Shown here: piece after piece, positions 24,861-33,898 of the stretch
Numbering within the stretch: position 1 is the stretch's first letter
Layout of the letters: every line of letters starts with the position of its first letter
Source of the DNA: Pseudomonadota bacterium
GTDB taxonomy: Bacteria; Desulfobacterota; Desulfobulbia; Desulfobulbales; JAGXFP01
DNA length: 64,000 nt
Direction of reading: 5' to 3'
Assembly (NCBI GenBank): GCA_018823285.1
Contig: JAHJIQ010000066.1
Location: forward strand, 46,539-110,538
Notes under the pieces: model-generated
What the model saw: the letters and a program-made list of their open reading frames with translations, nothing else
Database searches by the model: none
Told to the model about the DNA's origin: nothing
Made by a program: the position numbers and the translations under genes

Positions 24861-26291
24861 TTATTTTTTCAGTTCTTCGGTAAACAACTGGTTGGCCATT
24901 TTCGGGTTGGCCCGCCCCTTGGTTTTCTGCATCAGCTGGCCGACAAAAAAGCCCATGACCTTGTCCTTGCCGTCCCTGAACTGCTGGACCTGCTCCGGAT
25001 TGGCGGCGATGATCTCCCGGACGATCTGCAGCAGGTCGCCCTCATCACTCATCTGGACCAGATTTTTCTCTTTGACCACGGTATCCGGGTCTTTACCGGT
25101 TGCCAGCATTTCCTGGAAGACCGTTTTGGCGATCTTGCCGCTGATGGTGCCCTTCTCGATCAGGGTGAGAAGGGCGGCCAGATTGGCCGGGGAGACCAGG
25201 CATTGTTTGATATCATTTTCCTCCCCTTTCAGTTCACGGATCAGTTCGGTCATGATCCAGTTGGAGAGTTTCTTGGCATTGGCATATCCGGCGAGGGCCG
25301 TCTCGAAATAGTCGGCCAGTTCCCGTTCGGAGGTGAGGATGACCGCATCGTAATCGGGGAGTTCCAGCTGTTCGATAAACCGCTTCTTTCGTTCGTCGGG
25401 CAGCTCCGGCTGGTGTTCCCGGAGGTTCTCGATCCATTCTTCCGAAATCTCGATCGGGATCAGGTCGGGGTCGGGAAAATAGCGGTAGTCATGCGCCTCC
25501 TCTTTGGAGCGCATGGAGTTGGTCTTGTTGTTGTCCGGGTCCCAGAGGAGCGTTTCCTGGACGATTTCGCCGCCGTCGAGAAGGATGTCGCGCTGGCGGC
25601 GCTCTTCGTATTCAAGTGCCTTCTGGACGTTGCGGAAGGAGTTCATGTTCTTCAGCTCGGTCCGGGTGCCGAATTCCTTTTGCCCCCTCGGGCGCAGCGA
25701 GATGTTGGCGTCACAGCGGAAGCTGCCTTCCTGCATGTTTCCGTCGCAGATATCGAGATAGCGGAGGATGGCGTGCAGTTTTTTCAAGTATGCGGCGGCC
25801 TCTTCCGGCGAGCGGAGGTCCGGTTCGCTGACGATCTCGATCAGCGGGGTGCCGGTGCGGTTCAAGTCAACGTAGCTTTTTGGTTCGTGTTCGTCATGGA
25901 CAAGCTTGCCGGCGTCTTCTTCCATGTGGATCCGGGTCAGGCCGATCTCTTTTTTTTCGCCGGCCACTTCGATCTCGACCCGGCCGTGTTCGGCGATGGG
26001 CAGTTCAAACTGGGAGATCTGGTAGCCCTTCGGCAGGTCGGGATAGAAGTAATTCTTCCGGGCGAACTGGTTGATCCGGTTGATCTCGCAGTCGGTGGCG
26101 AGACTCATTTTGATCGCGTTTTCGACGACCTGGCGGTTTAATACCGGCAGGACCCCCGGCATTCCGAGACAGACCGGACAGGTGTTGGTGTTGGGCGGCT
26201 TGCCGAACTCGGTGGAACAACCGCAGAAGATCTTGGTTTTGGTATTGAGCTGGGCATGGACCTCAAGGCCGATGACTGTTTCAAAATCCAT
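24861..26291 (-). CDS. gatB: Aspartyl/glutamyl-tRNA amidotransferase subunit B
   Basis: The 476-residue GatB kinase/tRNA-binding subunit of GatCAB, which amidates Glu-tRNA(Gln) or Asp-tRNA(Asn). The N-terminus [17 protein letters not shown], zinc-site cysteines in CGCSTEF and [11 protein letters not shown], and the [14 protein letters not shown] and [14 protein letters not shown] motifs are diagnostic. The C-terminal YqeY-like tail ([19 protein letters not shown]) is complete. gatA and gatC are not adjacent. Another YqeY-domain protein is encoded at 35394. Confidence 0.97.
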   Translation of the reverse strand: MDFETVIGLEVHAQLNTKTKIFCGCSTEFGKPPNTNTCPVCLGMPGVLPVLNRQVVENAIKMSLATDCEINRINQFARKNYFYPDLPKGYQISQFELPIAEHGRVEIEVAGEKKEIGLTRIHMEEDAGKLVHDEHEPKSYVDLNRTGTPLIEIVSEPDLRSPEEAAAYLKKLHAILRYLDICDGNMQEGSFRCDANISLRPRGQKEFGTRTELKNMNSFRNVQKALEYEERRQRDILLDGGEIVQETLLWDPDNNKTNSMRSKEEAHDYRYFPDPDLIPIEISEEWIENLREHQPELPDERKKRFIEQLELPDYDAVILTSERELADYFETALAGYANAKKLSNWIMTELIRELKGEENDIKQCLVSPANLAALLTLIEKGTISGKIAKTVFQEMLATGKDPDTVVKEKNLVQMSDEGDLLQIVREIIAANPEQVQQFRDGKDKVMGFFVGQLMQKTKGRANPKMANQLFTEELKK

Positions 26292-26376
26292 TGTCTCTCC
26301 AGAAATGTGTCAGATGGCTTGTAAACAGAATGATTTCATAACAAATTGTGGTTTTTTGGCAAACAGTTATCCCGGA

Positions 26377-26916
26377 TCAATGACCTTTTTTGATCCAGCT
26401 GCGGAGCTTGTCAAGTTCCACCGGCCAGTCTGATCCAATCCGGCGTTTGAGAAACATCCGGAAAAGTTCATCCGTGGTCCGCAGGCAAATCTCGTAGAGT
26501 CCGATCTTGTCCAGCAGTCGCCCTTCGGCGGCATCCGGATCATCGCTTTCATCCGCCGAGGCCATGGTCTTCGGCAACTTTACGGAGCGGAACTCGAACA
26601 CACTTCCCTTTAAGGTGAAGTGGAACTCATGGTCATCCTTAATCATCATGATCCGGGCCTGTTCGATTTTCTTGCCCATGGCCAGGCCGGTGCGCGCCTC
26701 ATGCAGTTCGGCCTGCAACCCCTGGCAGATCAGTTTTTCATATGATTCGCCTTCTCCCGATTCAAGGAAGATGTGCTTTTCGAACACGAGCTCAATGTCG
26801 GTGCCGGTGCTTTCCAGGAAAACGGTCCCGCCTCGCTCTTCGCTTTTGTACCAGAGCCAGGTCAGAAATTCCTGTCCCAGGAAGCGTTTTTCCACCATCA
26901 GGTCAACTAAATCCAT
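26377..26916 (-). CDS. C-terminal half of a split RdgC-like protein
   Basis: A 179-residue protein that on its own looks hypothetical. Its order of elements (EFLTWLWYKSEERGG, ELVFEKHIFLESGEGE, a helical ELHEARTGLAMGKKIEQARI, then DDHEFHFTLKGSVFEFRSVK) parallels the second half of E. coli RdgC (LTEWVRSG ... HIEAGKVVTKLALDW ... FVMCDDGSLKRLKF). The partner at 26930 parallels the first half. I chose ATG 26916, preceded by AAGGAG at eight bases, over a TTG two codons earlier. The gap to the upstream gene is 13 bases. The similarity is remembered rather than computed. Confidence 0.7.
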   Translation of the reverse strand: MDLVDLMVEKRFLGQEFLTWLWYKSEERGGTVFLESTGTDIELVFEKHIFLESGEGESYEKLICQGLQAELHEARTGLAMGKKIEQARIMMIKDDHEFHFTLKGSVFEFRSVKLPKTMASADESDDPDAAEGRLLDKIGLYEICLRTTDELFRMFLKRRIGSDWPVELDKLRSWIKKGH

Positions 26917-26929
26917 TCGCAACGCTCCT

Positions 26930-27535
26930 TCAGATCAGAATTTCCGGGGTCAGGTCCCCGAGTTTGTCGGCATCTTTTTCATCCAGAAGAAAGCCCGCGG
27001 TGACGTAAGGGATTTGCTGCATCAGGTGGAGGTCGAAGGATTCCTTGAAAAAGTCCTCAAGCTCGCTGATCGCTTTCTTGCTTGTGGAAAAAAAGAGCAC
27101 CGTGCCTTCCGCGAGGTTCCAGGCGAGATCGTAGACTACCGGTATCGGCACCGCTTTTTTCATCAGCATGATGTTCATGCTTTCCTTGATTTCCTGGCGA
27201 TGGTCGCGGGAGAGTCTCGGGATCTGTTTTTCCCGCTTGATCCGCTCCTCTTCCTTGAGGGTGTATTTTTTCAACGCGGCCGAGGAAACCTTCCGTTCAT
27301 CGATTCTCAAGGAAAGAACTACGTAATCTCCGGCCGAATATGAGGAGTAGGCGAAATCGCTGTCGAACATGTTCATGGCGGAGACCCAGCCGATGGACCG
27401 CTCATCATAGTTGTCGTCAATGTCCCGGAAAGCGTATTTGGCGATCCGCTCCGCGGCAAAATCCCAGAAATTGGCGGGCGGTTCTCCCTCCACGCTGAAA
27501 CGGACAAAACTCGCCGAGTTGGTTAACAGCCCCAT
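26930..27535 (-). CDS. RdgC-like protein, N-terminal half (recombination-associated)
   Basis: A 201-residue protein resembling the first ~180 residues of E. coli RdgC: an N-terminal strand (ASFVRFSVEG), IGWVSAMNMFD (E. coli MGWVPPMG), YVVLSLRIDERKVSSAALKK, the charged helix LKEEERIKREKQIPRLSRDH and TVLFFSTSKKAISELEDFFK. RdgC forms a ring on DNA and limits RecA action. Here the protein stops where full-length RdgC (about 300 residues) continues, and the next gene supplies the apparent remainder. The start has AAGGAG upstream. Confidence 0.8.
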   Translation of the reverse strand: MGLLTNSASFVRFSVEGEPPANFWDFAAERIAKYAFRDIDDNYDERSIGWVSAMNMFDSDFAYSSYSAGDYVVLSLRIDERKVSSAALKKYTLKEEERIKREKQIPRLSRDHRQEIKESMNIMLMKKAVPIPVVYDLAWNLAEGTVLFFSTSKKAISELEDFFKESFDLHLMQQIPYVTAGFLLDEKDADKLGDLTPEILI

Positions 27536-27744
27536 ATGTTCTCCTTACAGTAAAAATGAAGTGATTACTCCTGCTCCGGAACCATGGAAGATATAGCAGA
27601 GAGGGGGGACGAGGACAAGGTTTTTAAAATACCCGGAGCAAGACTTTGCCGGTGGGATATTTGCACGGACTTTCATGTGCTTTGCGGGGAAAGGGGTTCT
27701 GCGTCCAGCGTAAATAAAAAGGAAAAAAATTGCTTTGGAGAGTC

Positions 27745-27773
27745 TTGACAGGCTATTATGATTAGTGTAAAAG
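27745..27773 (+). promoter_or_regulatory. Promoter of the tRNA-Lys/tRNA-Glu unit
   Basis: A perfect TTGACA (27745-27750) and TAAAAG (27768-27773) with 17-base spacing, 16 bases before tRNA-Lys. Confidence 0.6.
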
Positions 27774-27789
27774 ACCCTCTTTCGTTGGC

Positions 27790-27865
27790 GGGTCGTTAAC
27801 TCAGTCGGTAGAGTATCTGCCTTTTAAGCAGAGAGTCGCGCGTTCGAGTCGCGCACGACCCACCA
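27790..27865 (+). tRNA. tRNA-Lys (anticodon UUU)
   Basis: Begins GGGTCGTTAACTCAGT and ends ACGACCCACCA; acceptor stem GGGTCGT/ACGACCC is perfect and CCA is encoded. The anticodon loop CTTTTAA gives TTT. A 76-base gene. Confidence 0.97.
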
Positions 27866-27890
27866 CTTTACGACATGCGCTCAACTTTGT

Positions 27891-27968
27891 GTCCCTATCG
27901 TCTAGTCAGGTCCAGGACACCGGCCTTTCACGCCGGCAACACGAGTTCGAATCTCGTTGGGGACGCCA
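27891..27968 (+). tRNA. tRNA-Glu (anticodon UUC)
   Basis: Begins GTCCCTATCGTCTAGT and ends TGGGGACGCCA with encoded CCA. The anticodon stem-loop CCGGC-CTTTCAC-GCCGG gives TTC. It follows tRNA-Lys by 25 bases and is probably co-transcribed. Confidence 0.97.
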
Positions 27969-27980
27969 GTTTTTATATAA

Positions 27981-28016
27981 GGGGAATCAGCTTCGGCTGG
28001 TTCCCCATTTTTTTTT
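27981..28016 (+). terminator. Rho-independent terminator after tRNA-Glu
   Basis: GGGGAATCAG-CTTCGG-CTGGTTCCCC stem with a T-run of nine. The tight UUCG-type loop and strong stem make this a confident call. Confidence 0.88.
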
Positions 28017-28089
28017 GCGATTTTATGGGAGTTGGAAATTTGTTGATTCTGCTCTGATCAATGCCCCATTCCAAGTCCTGCGAACGATT

Positions 28090-30447
28090 TCAGATCTTTT
28101 CCGTGGGTCCGTCAGGGGATGCCTGGTATTCCGCCCCGGTTGCTTCGAGGAGGGTTTCCGAGAGATTGCTCGGTGACGTGCCCATCAGGTCCGCCAGACT
28201 CTTTGCCGGCAGTTTTTTCCATTCCTCTCTGAACATCTTTCGGTTGACCAGAGAATACATGGTTTCGAGAAGGAGGAGGGCGGTTATCTTCGGTGCGGGA
28301 GCGTTGAACAGTTGCAAGGTCTGGCCCAGTTTTTCAAGCTCAGCCTTCTTTTCATGCAGTTCTTTTAACATCTGAAGGGTCTGCGGCAGCCGCTTCTGCA
28401 GATCTTCCCTGGTTGCGCACAGCTTCTGCCACTGGCCTGAAAAACTTGAGATCTCCTGCGCTGAGGCCTGGAGCAGTTTGTGTGCATCAGCGGGATTGAT
28501 GGCCTGGCTGGTCACCATTTTCCGGATCGCTTCCGCCAGGTTGTTTTGTTCGACCGCAATCCGTTCTTTGAACATGGCGGCTGCCGGTGAATCAATCTGG
28601 ATCGTAAGTTCGTCGAGGATTTTTCGTTCTTCGGCTGTTTTCCGATAAAACTCGGCATCGGCGGTTCTCCAGAAATAGCAGCTTGCATCCATCGCGAACC
28701 TTACAACTTCTTCCGCCACCTTCAAGGCGTTCAGCTTTTGGGCAATCGGCGGGAGGGTTATGGCCGCTTCTTTAAAAAGATAGCGGGCGGTGATCACCTT
28801 GAAGATCACGGCGATCGTGCCATACCAGTCCTGGAGATGGAGGATGTCGGCAATTTCACCATAGAGATGGAGGATCAGGTTGTTCTTGAAGAAATGGGAG
28901 GGGGTCGCGTAGCGGGGAGTCCCTCCCGACTGGGGCTGGCTGATGATTTTCCGGGGCGGGTTTCCGTAGACGACAGCGGTTTCGATATCGATCAGGCCGA
29001 TCACATACTCTGCCGGCCGGTTCAGGAAGCCGGGATAGTTGTTGCGGTCACCGGCAACCAGCAGATTGTCCGGCTTCAGATCACGCAGGGCGACTCCTTT
29101 ATTGCTGATCCGGGCCAGGAGGTTCAGGAGGTTCCCGACGATTCCTTCGAGGGAGGGCTTGATCCGGAGGAACGGGACCCTGCCGCCCGAAGCTGTTGTT
29201 TCATGCAGGGTCGTGATCACCTTCTGGAGGAAATAGTATTTCGACATGTCCATGAAATAGGCGAAGGACTCACCGACCTTGAGAAAACGGTAATGTTCCG
29301 GATGCCGCCGGAGGGAGATCCTGGCGATTTCCTCCGGGGTATCGATACTGTTCCCGGCCTCCATCGACGGATCGACATATTTCAGGATGACCGAGATTGA
29401 GGGGATGATGCATTCATCCATGTCGACCTGCTTGGCTATGGCTGCCTCATGTTTCAGGCTTTCAAGATACTCGGTCGGGTCGGTGATCGGTTCCGGGGGA
29501 ATTTTGACGACCAGGTATTCATTGTAGATCACAAAGAAGCAGGTGCTCCTGCTCCCGGAATCTGCCGCCAGTCTGCCAACGGTGATTCGTCTTTTTTTCC
29601 AGATGCTGTGCAGGGGAACTTCAAGCTCGAAAAGATATTTGGACCTGGAGACGTCATGTTCAACCATGGTGAACCGGCACGGGGCGTCTTTCCCGGCGCC
29701 GAGATGGTGTTTTACGATGTCGAGAAAAAGGGAGACGATGTCGAGGATGATCGGGAAATTCTGATCCTTCCCTGACATGGATTCAAGTAATTCAAGTTCG
29801 TACGAAGATCTGGCGATCTTGTTGACCGGTGGGGAAACCACCTTGTTTTTCTGTAATGCGGTGGCGGCAAAGGAGAGGACCAGTGCATTGATCAGAAACA
29901 ACAGGGCGGCTCCGTAGAGGATCTCCTCTTTCGGGAGGGTGAGGTCCAGTTCCGGCAGAAAGATGAGAACCCCCAGGGGGAGGAGGAGAAGGTTGTTCAG
30001 GGTGCGGGTCTTTCGGATCGCAGCTTCCACCGGATTTTTTTTGTGGTGGCGGTCACTTTTGGGATTGTCGCGGTCCTGACGGTTTATGTGCTTTGTTGCC
30101 CAGGCAGTAAAGCCGGCCCTGGTCGTGGCGATCAGTCCGAAGTACAGGAAAAGATTGCCGATCAGGGCGAGCGAGGTCCTGGCCGCGGCAGCCAGTTCAA
30201 GGGCGGCCGGGTCGACCCGAAACAGGTCGAAGGTGAGCAGACAGCCCCGGATCAGGATGAAAAGGCGGAAAAATCCCGGAATCTGCAGAAGGCTTTTCGT
30301 CTGTTCAGTGGTCGAGGTCCCAAAGCGGCTCTTTTCAATCATTCCCCGCAGGGTATGATAGAGGAATTGGGCGGCCACGATGCTTGCAAGCATAATTACC
30401 GCCGCGATAAAAAAATCCTCAAGGGTGTTTGTATGTGAAATGTCCAT
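28090..30447 (-). CDS. Membrane-anchored protein-kinase-like protein
   Basis: A 785-residue protein. The first ~200 residues hold about five hydrophobic helices (near 12-32, 58-76, 90-112, 150-168, 178-198). A cytoplasmic kinase-like domain follows (about 255-530): LVVKIPP with candidate Lys316, HEAAIAK as a possible helix-C glutamate, the catalytic loop VALRDLKPDNLL (Asp457, Asn462), LIDIET replacing D-F-G (Asp488), and GGTPRYATPSHF like the P+1 loop. The C-terminal ~250 residues are helical with coiled-coil character. HRD's histidine is leucine and DFG is DIE, but the Lys, both Asp and the Asn remain, so activity is possible. Substrate unknown. I used ATG 30447; a TTG lies one codon earlier. 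It stands alone after the tRNA pair. Confidence 0.82.
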   Translation of the reverse strand: MDISHTNTLEDFFIAAVIMLASIVAAQFLYHTLRGMIEKSRFGTSTTEQTKSLLQIPGFFRLFILIRGCLLTFDLFRVDPAALELAAAARTSLALIGNLFLYFGLIATTRAGFTAWATKHINRQDRDNPKSDRHHKKNPVEAAIRKTRTLNNLLLLPLGVLIFLPELDLTLPKEEILYGAALLFLINALVLSFAATALQKNKVVSPPVNKIARSSYELELLESMSGKDQNFPIILDIVSLFLDIVKHHLGAGKDAPCRFTMVEHDVSRSKYLFELEVPLHSIWKKRRITVGRLAADSGSRSTCFFVIYNEYLVVKIPPEPITDPTEYLESLKHEAAIAKQVDMDECIIPSISVILKYVDPSMEAGNSIDTPEEIARISLRRHPEHYRFLKVGESFAYFMDMSKYYFLQKVITTLHETTASGGRVPFLRIKPSLEGIVGNLLNLLARISNKGVALRDLKPDNLLVAGDRNNYPGFLNRPAEYVIGLIDIETAVVYGNPPRKIISQPQSGGTPRYATPSHFFKNNLILHLYGEIADILHLQDWYGTIAVIFKVITARYLFKEAAITLPPIAQKLNALKVAEEVVRFAMDASCYFWRTADAEFYRKTAEERKILDELTIQIDSPAAAMFKERIAVEQNNLAEAIRKMVTSQAINPADAHKLLQASAQEISSFSGQWQKLCATREDLQKRLPQTLQMLKELHEKKAELEKLGQTLQLFNAPAPKITALLLLETMYSLVNRKMFREEWKKLPAKSLADLMGTSPSNLSETLLEATGAEYQASPDGPTEKI

Positions 30448-30811
30448 CAACTGGTTTTTTTCCCCGGTGCGCCCAAGGGTTTTGCTTCCTTGCTAAAAGT
30501 CACAATTCGTCTCTGACTCTATCATCTCACGATTAAGACGTCAAAACGAATAGAGCTGGTTATGTTTTGAACTTGCATAGCGGAAAAGAGTTCCCGGATC
30601 CCGAGGCACAGATCTTTTGCTGTCTGCGGAATGCATATCCGGTGAGTTTTGATTAGGCATCCAGGAAACCTCCCACGGACAGGGGTAAAAAAAGATTCAT
30701 CGGCTGAGTTTCACATAGAGCCACTTTAGATTATATAACCGGAGTGTCTGTTCAGCTGCCGATGTTCAGTATGGGAATCGTTTTCATTTGCTGCGGGATT
30801 AATATCGATAT
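30448..30811. other. Intergenic region between divergent genes
   Basis: About 360 bases between the kinase-like gene and the phospholipase gene, which diverge from it. No gene, repeat or convincing promoter pair was recognised. Confidence 0.4.
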
Positions 30812-31855
30812 ATGGAAATTCCGATGAGTAAACCGGTTATTCTGCTTGTTCTGATCTTTTCTCTGCCGATCAGGGTTGACGCAGTTGCCGGAGATGATGC
30901 CGGGGTGGGCCGTAAAGAAGCCTGGCTGCAGAGTTATGAGCCGAACCGGATCGGCTGGACCTTCGACGACAATGATGTCGGTTATATGGATTTTACCGTT
31001 TCGTTGCAATATCCGTTTCTGAGTCTGGAAAGTGCGAAAGCGGCCAAAGAGGGTGCGGCCGGCGGAAGGACCTTATCCGAGCTGAGCACAAGATATCTGC
31101 GTTCAATCCCGTACTTTGCTTTTACCGGCAGATTTGGGCAGTACATCGGCACCCGGGAGTCATCGCCGGTGATCGGGAAACGGTTTAATCCAAAACTCTT
31201 TCTCCGGTTCTTTACCAGGGACCCGGAAAAAAGCTTCATTGACCTGGGCTATGGTCATGAGTCCAATGGGCAGCGGACAAACTCCTTTGCCGCGTATCAG
31301 GATCTCAGGAGCGACTTTATCCGGGATGGGGAAGACCCGGAATTTGCCAATGACTATATCAGCCGCGGCTGGGATTACTGGGAGGTGGTTATCTTCAGGA
31401 ACTTTGGTGGAATTGAGAAAAATGAGGGTGCGGATTCAACTGGAGACGACGGGGGATCAGGCGAAGGATTCTCATCGCTTCTCAGTTTGAAATATTTTCT
31501 GGAGAAGGGGGCTTTGCAGGGTGAAGCAGAGGAATACAACTCCTGGGAGAACGACAGCAACGGAAGGCCGCGGAAAGAGGTTGACGGAATAACCGTCAAA
31601 ATGATGTATAAGACAAAGGAATATCCAATTGAGTTTGAAAAGTTGACCTTAAGTCTCTTCGGGGGATTCTCGATTGTCTATACAACCGGATATAAAAGTG
31701 CTTTTTCCAACAACACGGTCAGGCTGGAGTCGTTGATCAAGATCGGTTCCTTTCCGCTGATGGTCTGGTGGTCGGATGGCTACAACAGTGATCTGGTGGA
31801 CTATTACCGGCGGGTCAGAAGCGGCGGGTTCGGTCTGGATCTGACAACCTTTTAA
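30812..31855 (+). CDS. pldA: Outer-membrane phospholipase A (OmpLA/PldA) homologue
   Basis: A 347-residue protein with an N-terminal signal peptide (hydrophobic core VILLVLIFSL). The catalytic segment YGHESNGQ matches the OmpLA H-x-S-N-G motif, giving a His-Ser pair. Alternating beta strands (VSLQYPFLSL, FLRFFTRD, WDYWEVVIFRNF, LLSLKYFLEKG, LTLSLFGGFSIVY) and a terminal ...GLDLTTF suit a 12-strand barrel. OmpLA dimerises when the outer membrane is disturbed and hydrolyses misplaced phospholipids. A strongly acidic Gly/Asp loop lies near residue 205. An ATG four codons in (30824) is an equally possible start. Convergent with the MORN gene, overlapping by four bases. Confidence 0.88.
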   Translation: MEIPMSKPVILLVLIFSLPIRVDAVAGDDAGVGRKEAWLQSYEPNRIGWTFDDNDVGYMDFTVSLQYPFLSLESAKAAKEGAAGGRTLSELSTRYLRSIPYFAFTGRFGQYIGTRESSPVIGKRFNPKLFLRFFTRDPEKSFIDLGYGHESNGQRTNSFAAYQDLRSDFIRDGEDPEFANDYISRGWDYWEVVIFRNFGGIEKNEGADSTGDDGGSGEGFSSLLSLKYFLEKGALQGEAEEYNSWENDSNGRPRKEVDGITVKMMYKTKEYPIEFEKLTLSLFGGFSIVYTTGYKSAFSNNTVRLESLIKIGSFPLMVWWSDGYNSDLVDYYRRVRSGGFGLDLTTF

Positions 31856-32754
31856 TCAAGATTCTCCGGTCTTTTTTCCCCGACATATTCATCGTTCTGC
31901 CAGTAACCGGACTGCACCGAGCCGTCCGGCAGGGTTTCGGTGCCGAAGCCGTGGGGTTTGCCGTGCTTCCAGCCCCCTTCATATTGATAGTCTTCGGCAA
32001 AAACAAATATCCCCTGCCCGTGGAACTGACCATCCTTGAACGTTCCCCGGTATGTTCTGCCGTCGGGGATGGTCATCATTCCTTGTCCGTTTGAGGAGCC
32101 GTTCCGCCATTCACCCACATAGCGGACACCGTCGGGATAGGTCATGGTGCCGCTGCCGTTGGCCAGACCTTCGGCAAATTCACCAGTGTATACCGAGCCA
32201 TCGGGCAGTTTCACCTCGCCCTGGCCATCTCGCTTGCCGCTCCGCCATTCACCGGTATACACTTCACCGCTGGCGTGGGTCATGGTTCCTCTGCCTCCTG
32301 AATAACCGTTTTTGAATTCCCCGATGTATCTGCTGCCGTCAGGGTAGAACATCGTGCCCTGGCCGCTTGACAGACCGTTCCGCCAGGTGCCGACGTATTC
32401 CCTGCCATCCGGGTAGGTGATGGTGCCCTGTCCATGCTCCCGGCCGCCCCTGATCTCGCCTTCGTATCTGCCCCCATCCGGGGTGGTGTAGACCCCCCTG
32501 CCTTCCGGCAGGTCCTCCTGCCAGCCGCCGGAATGTCTGCGACCATCATAGAAGGAAAATGTGCCCTGGCCGTGCTTGCGGCCGTCAAGCCATTCGCCTT
32601 CATATTTTGAGCCGTCGGCATAGACATAGGTTCCCTGACCCTTGATGCAGTCACCCAGAGTGCAGCTGCCATTCATTGCAGCCCCTGAGGAAACAAGAAG
32701 GAGGGTGGCAAAAGCTATGAAAGGGATAGTATGTAAGGTTTGGGAGCGATCCAT
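31852..32754 (-). CDS. Exported MORN-repeat protein
   Basis: A 300-residue protein with a signal peptide (about 1-27, IPFIAFATLLLVSSGAA) and about ten MORN repeats of 23 residues from residue ~40 (Y-x-G-x-W-x-x-G-x-x-H-G-x-G-x-x-x-x-x-D-G). Two cysteines (CTLGDC) precede the repeats. Bacterial MORN proteins are presumed to serve as binding or structural scaffolds at the envelope; no enzyme domain is attached. It follows the DUF3108 gene by 12 bases on the same strand, so the two are probably co-transcribed. Confidence 0.9.
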   Translation of the reverse strand: MDRSQTLHTIPFIAFATLLLVSSGAAMNGSCTLGDCIKGQGTYVYADGSKYEGEWLDGRKHGQGTFSFYDGRRHSGGWQEDLPEGRGVYTTPDGGRYEGEIRGGREHGQGTITYPDGREYVGTWRNGLSSGQGTMFYPDGSRYIGEFKNGYSGGRGTMTHASGEVYTGEWRSGKRDGQGEVKLPDGSVYTGEFAEGLANGSGTMTYPDGVRYVGEWRNGSSNGQGMMTIPDGRTYRGTFKDGQFHGQGIFVFAEDYQYEGGWKHGKPHGFGTETLPDGSVQSGYWQNDEYVGEKRPENLD

Positions 32755-32766
32755 ACCCAGAGTGTA

Positions 32767-33552
32767 TCAGTTGATCAGGGTCCCTGTAAAGGAGCCGACC
32801 ACAACTTTGCTTTTGATCTTCACCACCTGGCGGCGGTCGTCGGCGGAAATCCAGAGCGTGAGCTTTGATTTGTCGCTTTTTTCAAAAACCCCTCGGACAT
32901 CCTTCAGGTCGGGTTCCACGACGAAGGTGTCGTACTCGATATCCCCGACCTGGATCTTTTCCCGCTTGATGACTCGGGCGACCCCGAGCACGTTCTTTTT
33001 GCCGTCGGTGACCGGTCTGGTTATTTCCAGGCCTTCGCTGAGGGGTTGATTGCGGACGTAAAAGAGGGAGGCAAGGGGGTCGAGGGTTTTTTCACTGATG
33101 GGAATCGGTTCCCTTTTCTCCCAGCTGTTGATGTGCGTTGCAGTATGGTTTTCCAGGTCGAAGTTGACCGAAATATTCCGGATGGTCTTTCCTTCGTGCT
33201 GGTTTTTGATGTAGAGAAGTGAATTGTCAAGTTCCAGATCGGTGAAGGATTCGATCCGGTCCCGGACCTTGTAAATATGGTCCATGAAGGAGTTTGTTCT
33301 GATGGTCAGGAGGAAATGGAGGGCGGTTTCGCCGTCCAGCTCTTTGGGCGGTTCGACGGAAAGCTCCGCAAATCCGGCCGGAATGAGCCCCCAGCAGAGT
33401 TTGTAGGATAGTTTCTCGCCGGGCTTGAAGCAGAAATTGTTTTTGGGGTTTGCGGTTATTTCTGAAAAAGCGGGAGTGCAGAAGATGGAGAAGAGCATCA
33501 CGAGGATGATCGGCAGTCCGTTCTTTCTTTTCCTGAAGGTTGTTTTCATCAT
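32767..33552 (-). CDS. DUF3108-domain exported protein
   Basis: A 261-residue protein with a signal peptide (GLPIILVMLFSIFCTPAFS) and a DUF3108 domain across the mature region: FKPGEKLSYKLCWGLIPAGFAEL, IRTNSFMDHIYKVRDRIESF, PLASLFYVRN and the end LTLWISADDRRQVVKIKSKV. Predicted periplasmic beta-rich protein. The molecular role of this family is not settled. It is upstream of the MORN gene. Confidence 0.88.
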   Translation of the reverse strand: MMKTTFRKRKNGLPIILVMLFSIFCTPAFSEITANPKNNFCFKPGEKLSYKLCWGLIPAGFAELSVEPPKELDGETALHFLLTIRTNSFMDHIYKVRDRIESFTDLELDNSLLYIKNQHEGKTIRNISVNFDLENHTATHINSWEKREPIPISEKTLDPLASLFYVRNQPLSEGLEITRPVTDGKKNVLGVARVIKREKIQVGDIEYDTFVVEPDLKDVRGVFEKSDKSKLTLWISADDRRQVVKIKSKVVVGSFTGTLIN

Positions 33553-33898
33553 CCTAAGATAGTTGAAAAGGGGAAAAAAGATAAATGTTTTTTATGGTGA
33601 TCGGGCTTTCAGTATAAGTCGTGCTTTCTCCGTCGGTTCCGCCGGATATATGGTCTGGGGTGTTGTCCTGTCAGGAATTGTTTTTTTCTGCGCCGGATAC
33701 TACGGGGAAAATACTTGGTTGTATGGGGAGCAGCGAGGCGAGAGTTGACTGAAACGCTTGTGCCCCATGAGAAAAACAACTTGTTGTGAAGTCGTTATCA
33801 ATAAGCGGGGTTTGGTTTTTCCCTTCCATTTTCATTCATTTTGTATTTCTGTGTGGAGCAGAGCGTCAAGGGGGAGCGAGCTGTGTTCAGGGGGTTCG
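33553..33898. other. Intergenic region
   Basis: About 350 bases between divergent genes. A 61-codon frame (33563-33748) with a hydrophobic stretch begins with TTG and lacks a ribosome site, so I do not call it. No other structure was seen. Confidence 0.4.

Noticed and set aside
33563..33748. 61-codon frame with one hydrophobic stretch
   Set aside because: TTG start, no Shine-Dalgarno sequence and no recognisable family; too weak to call.
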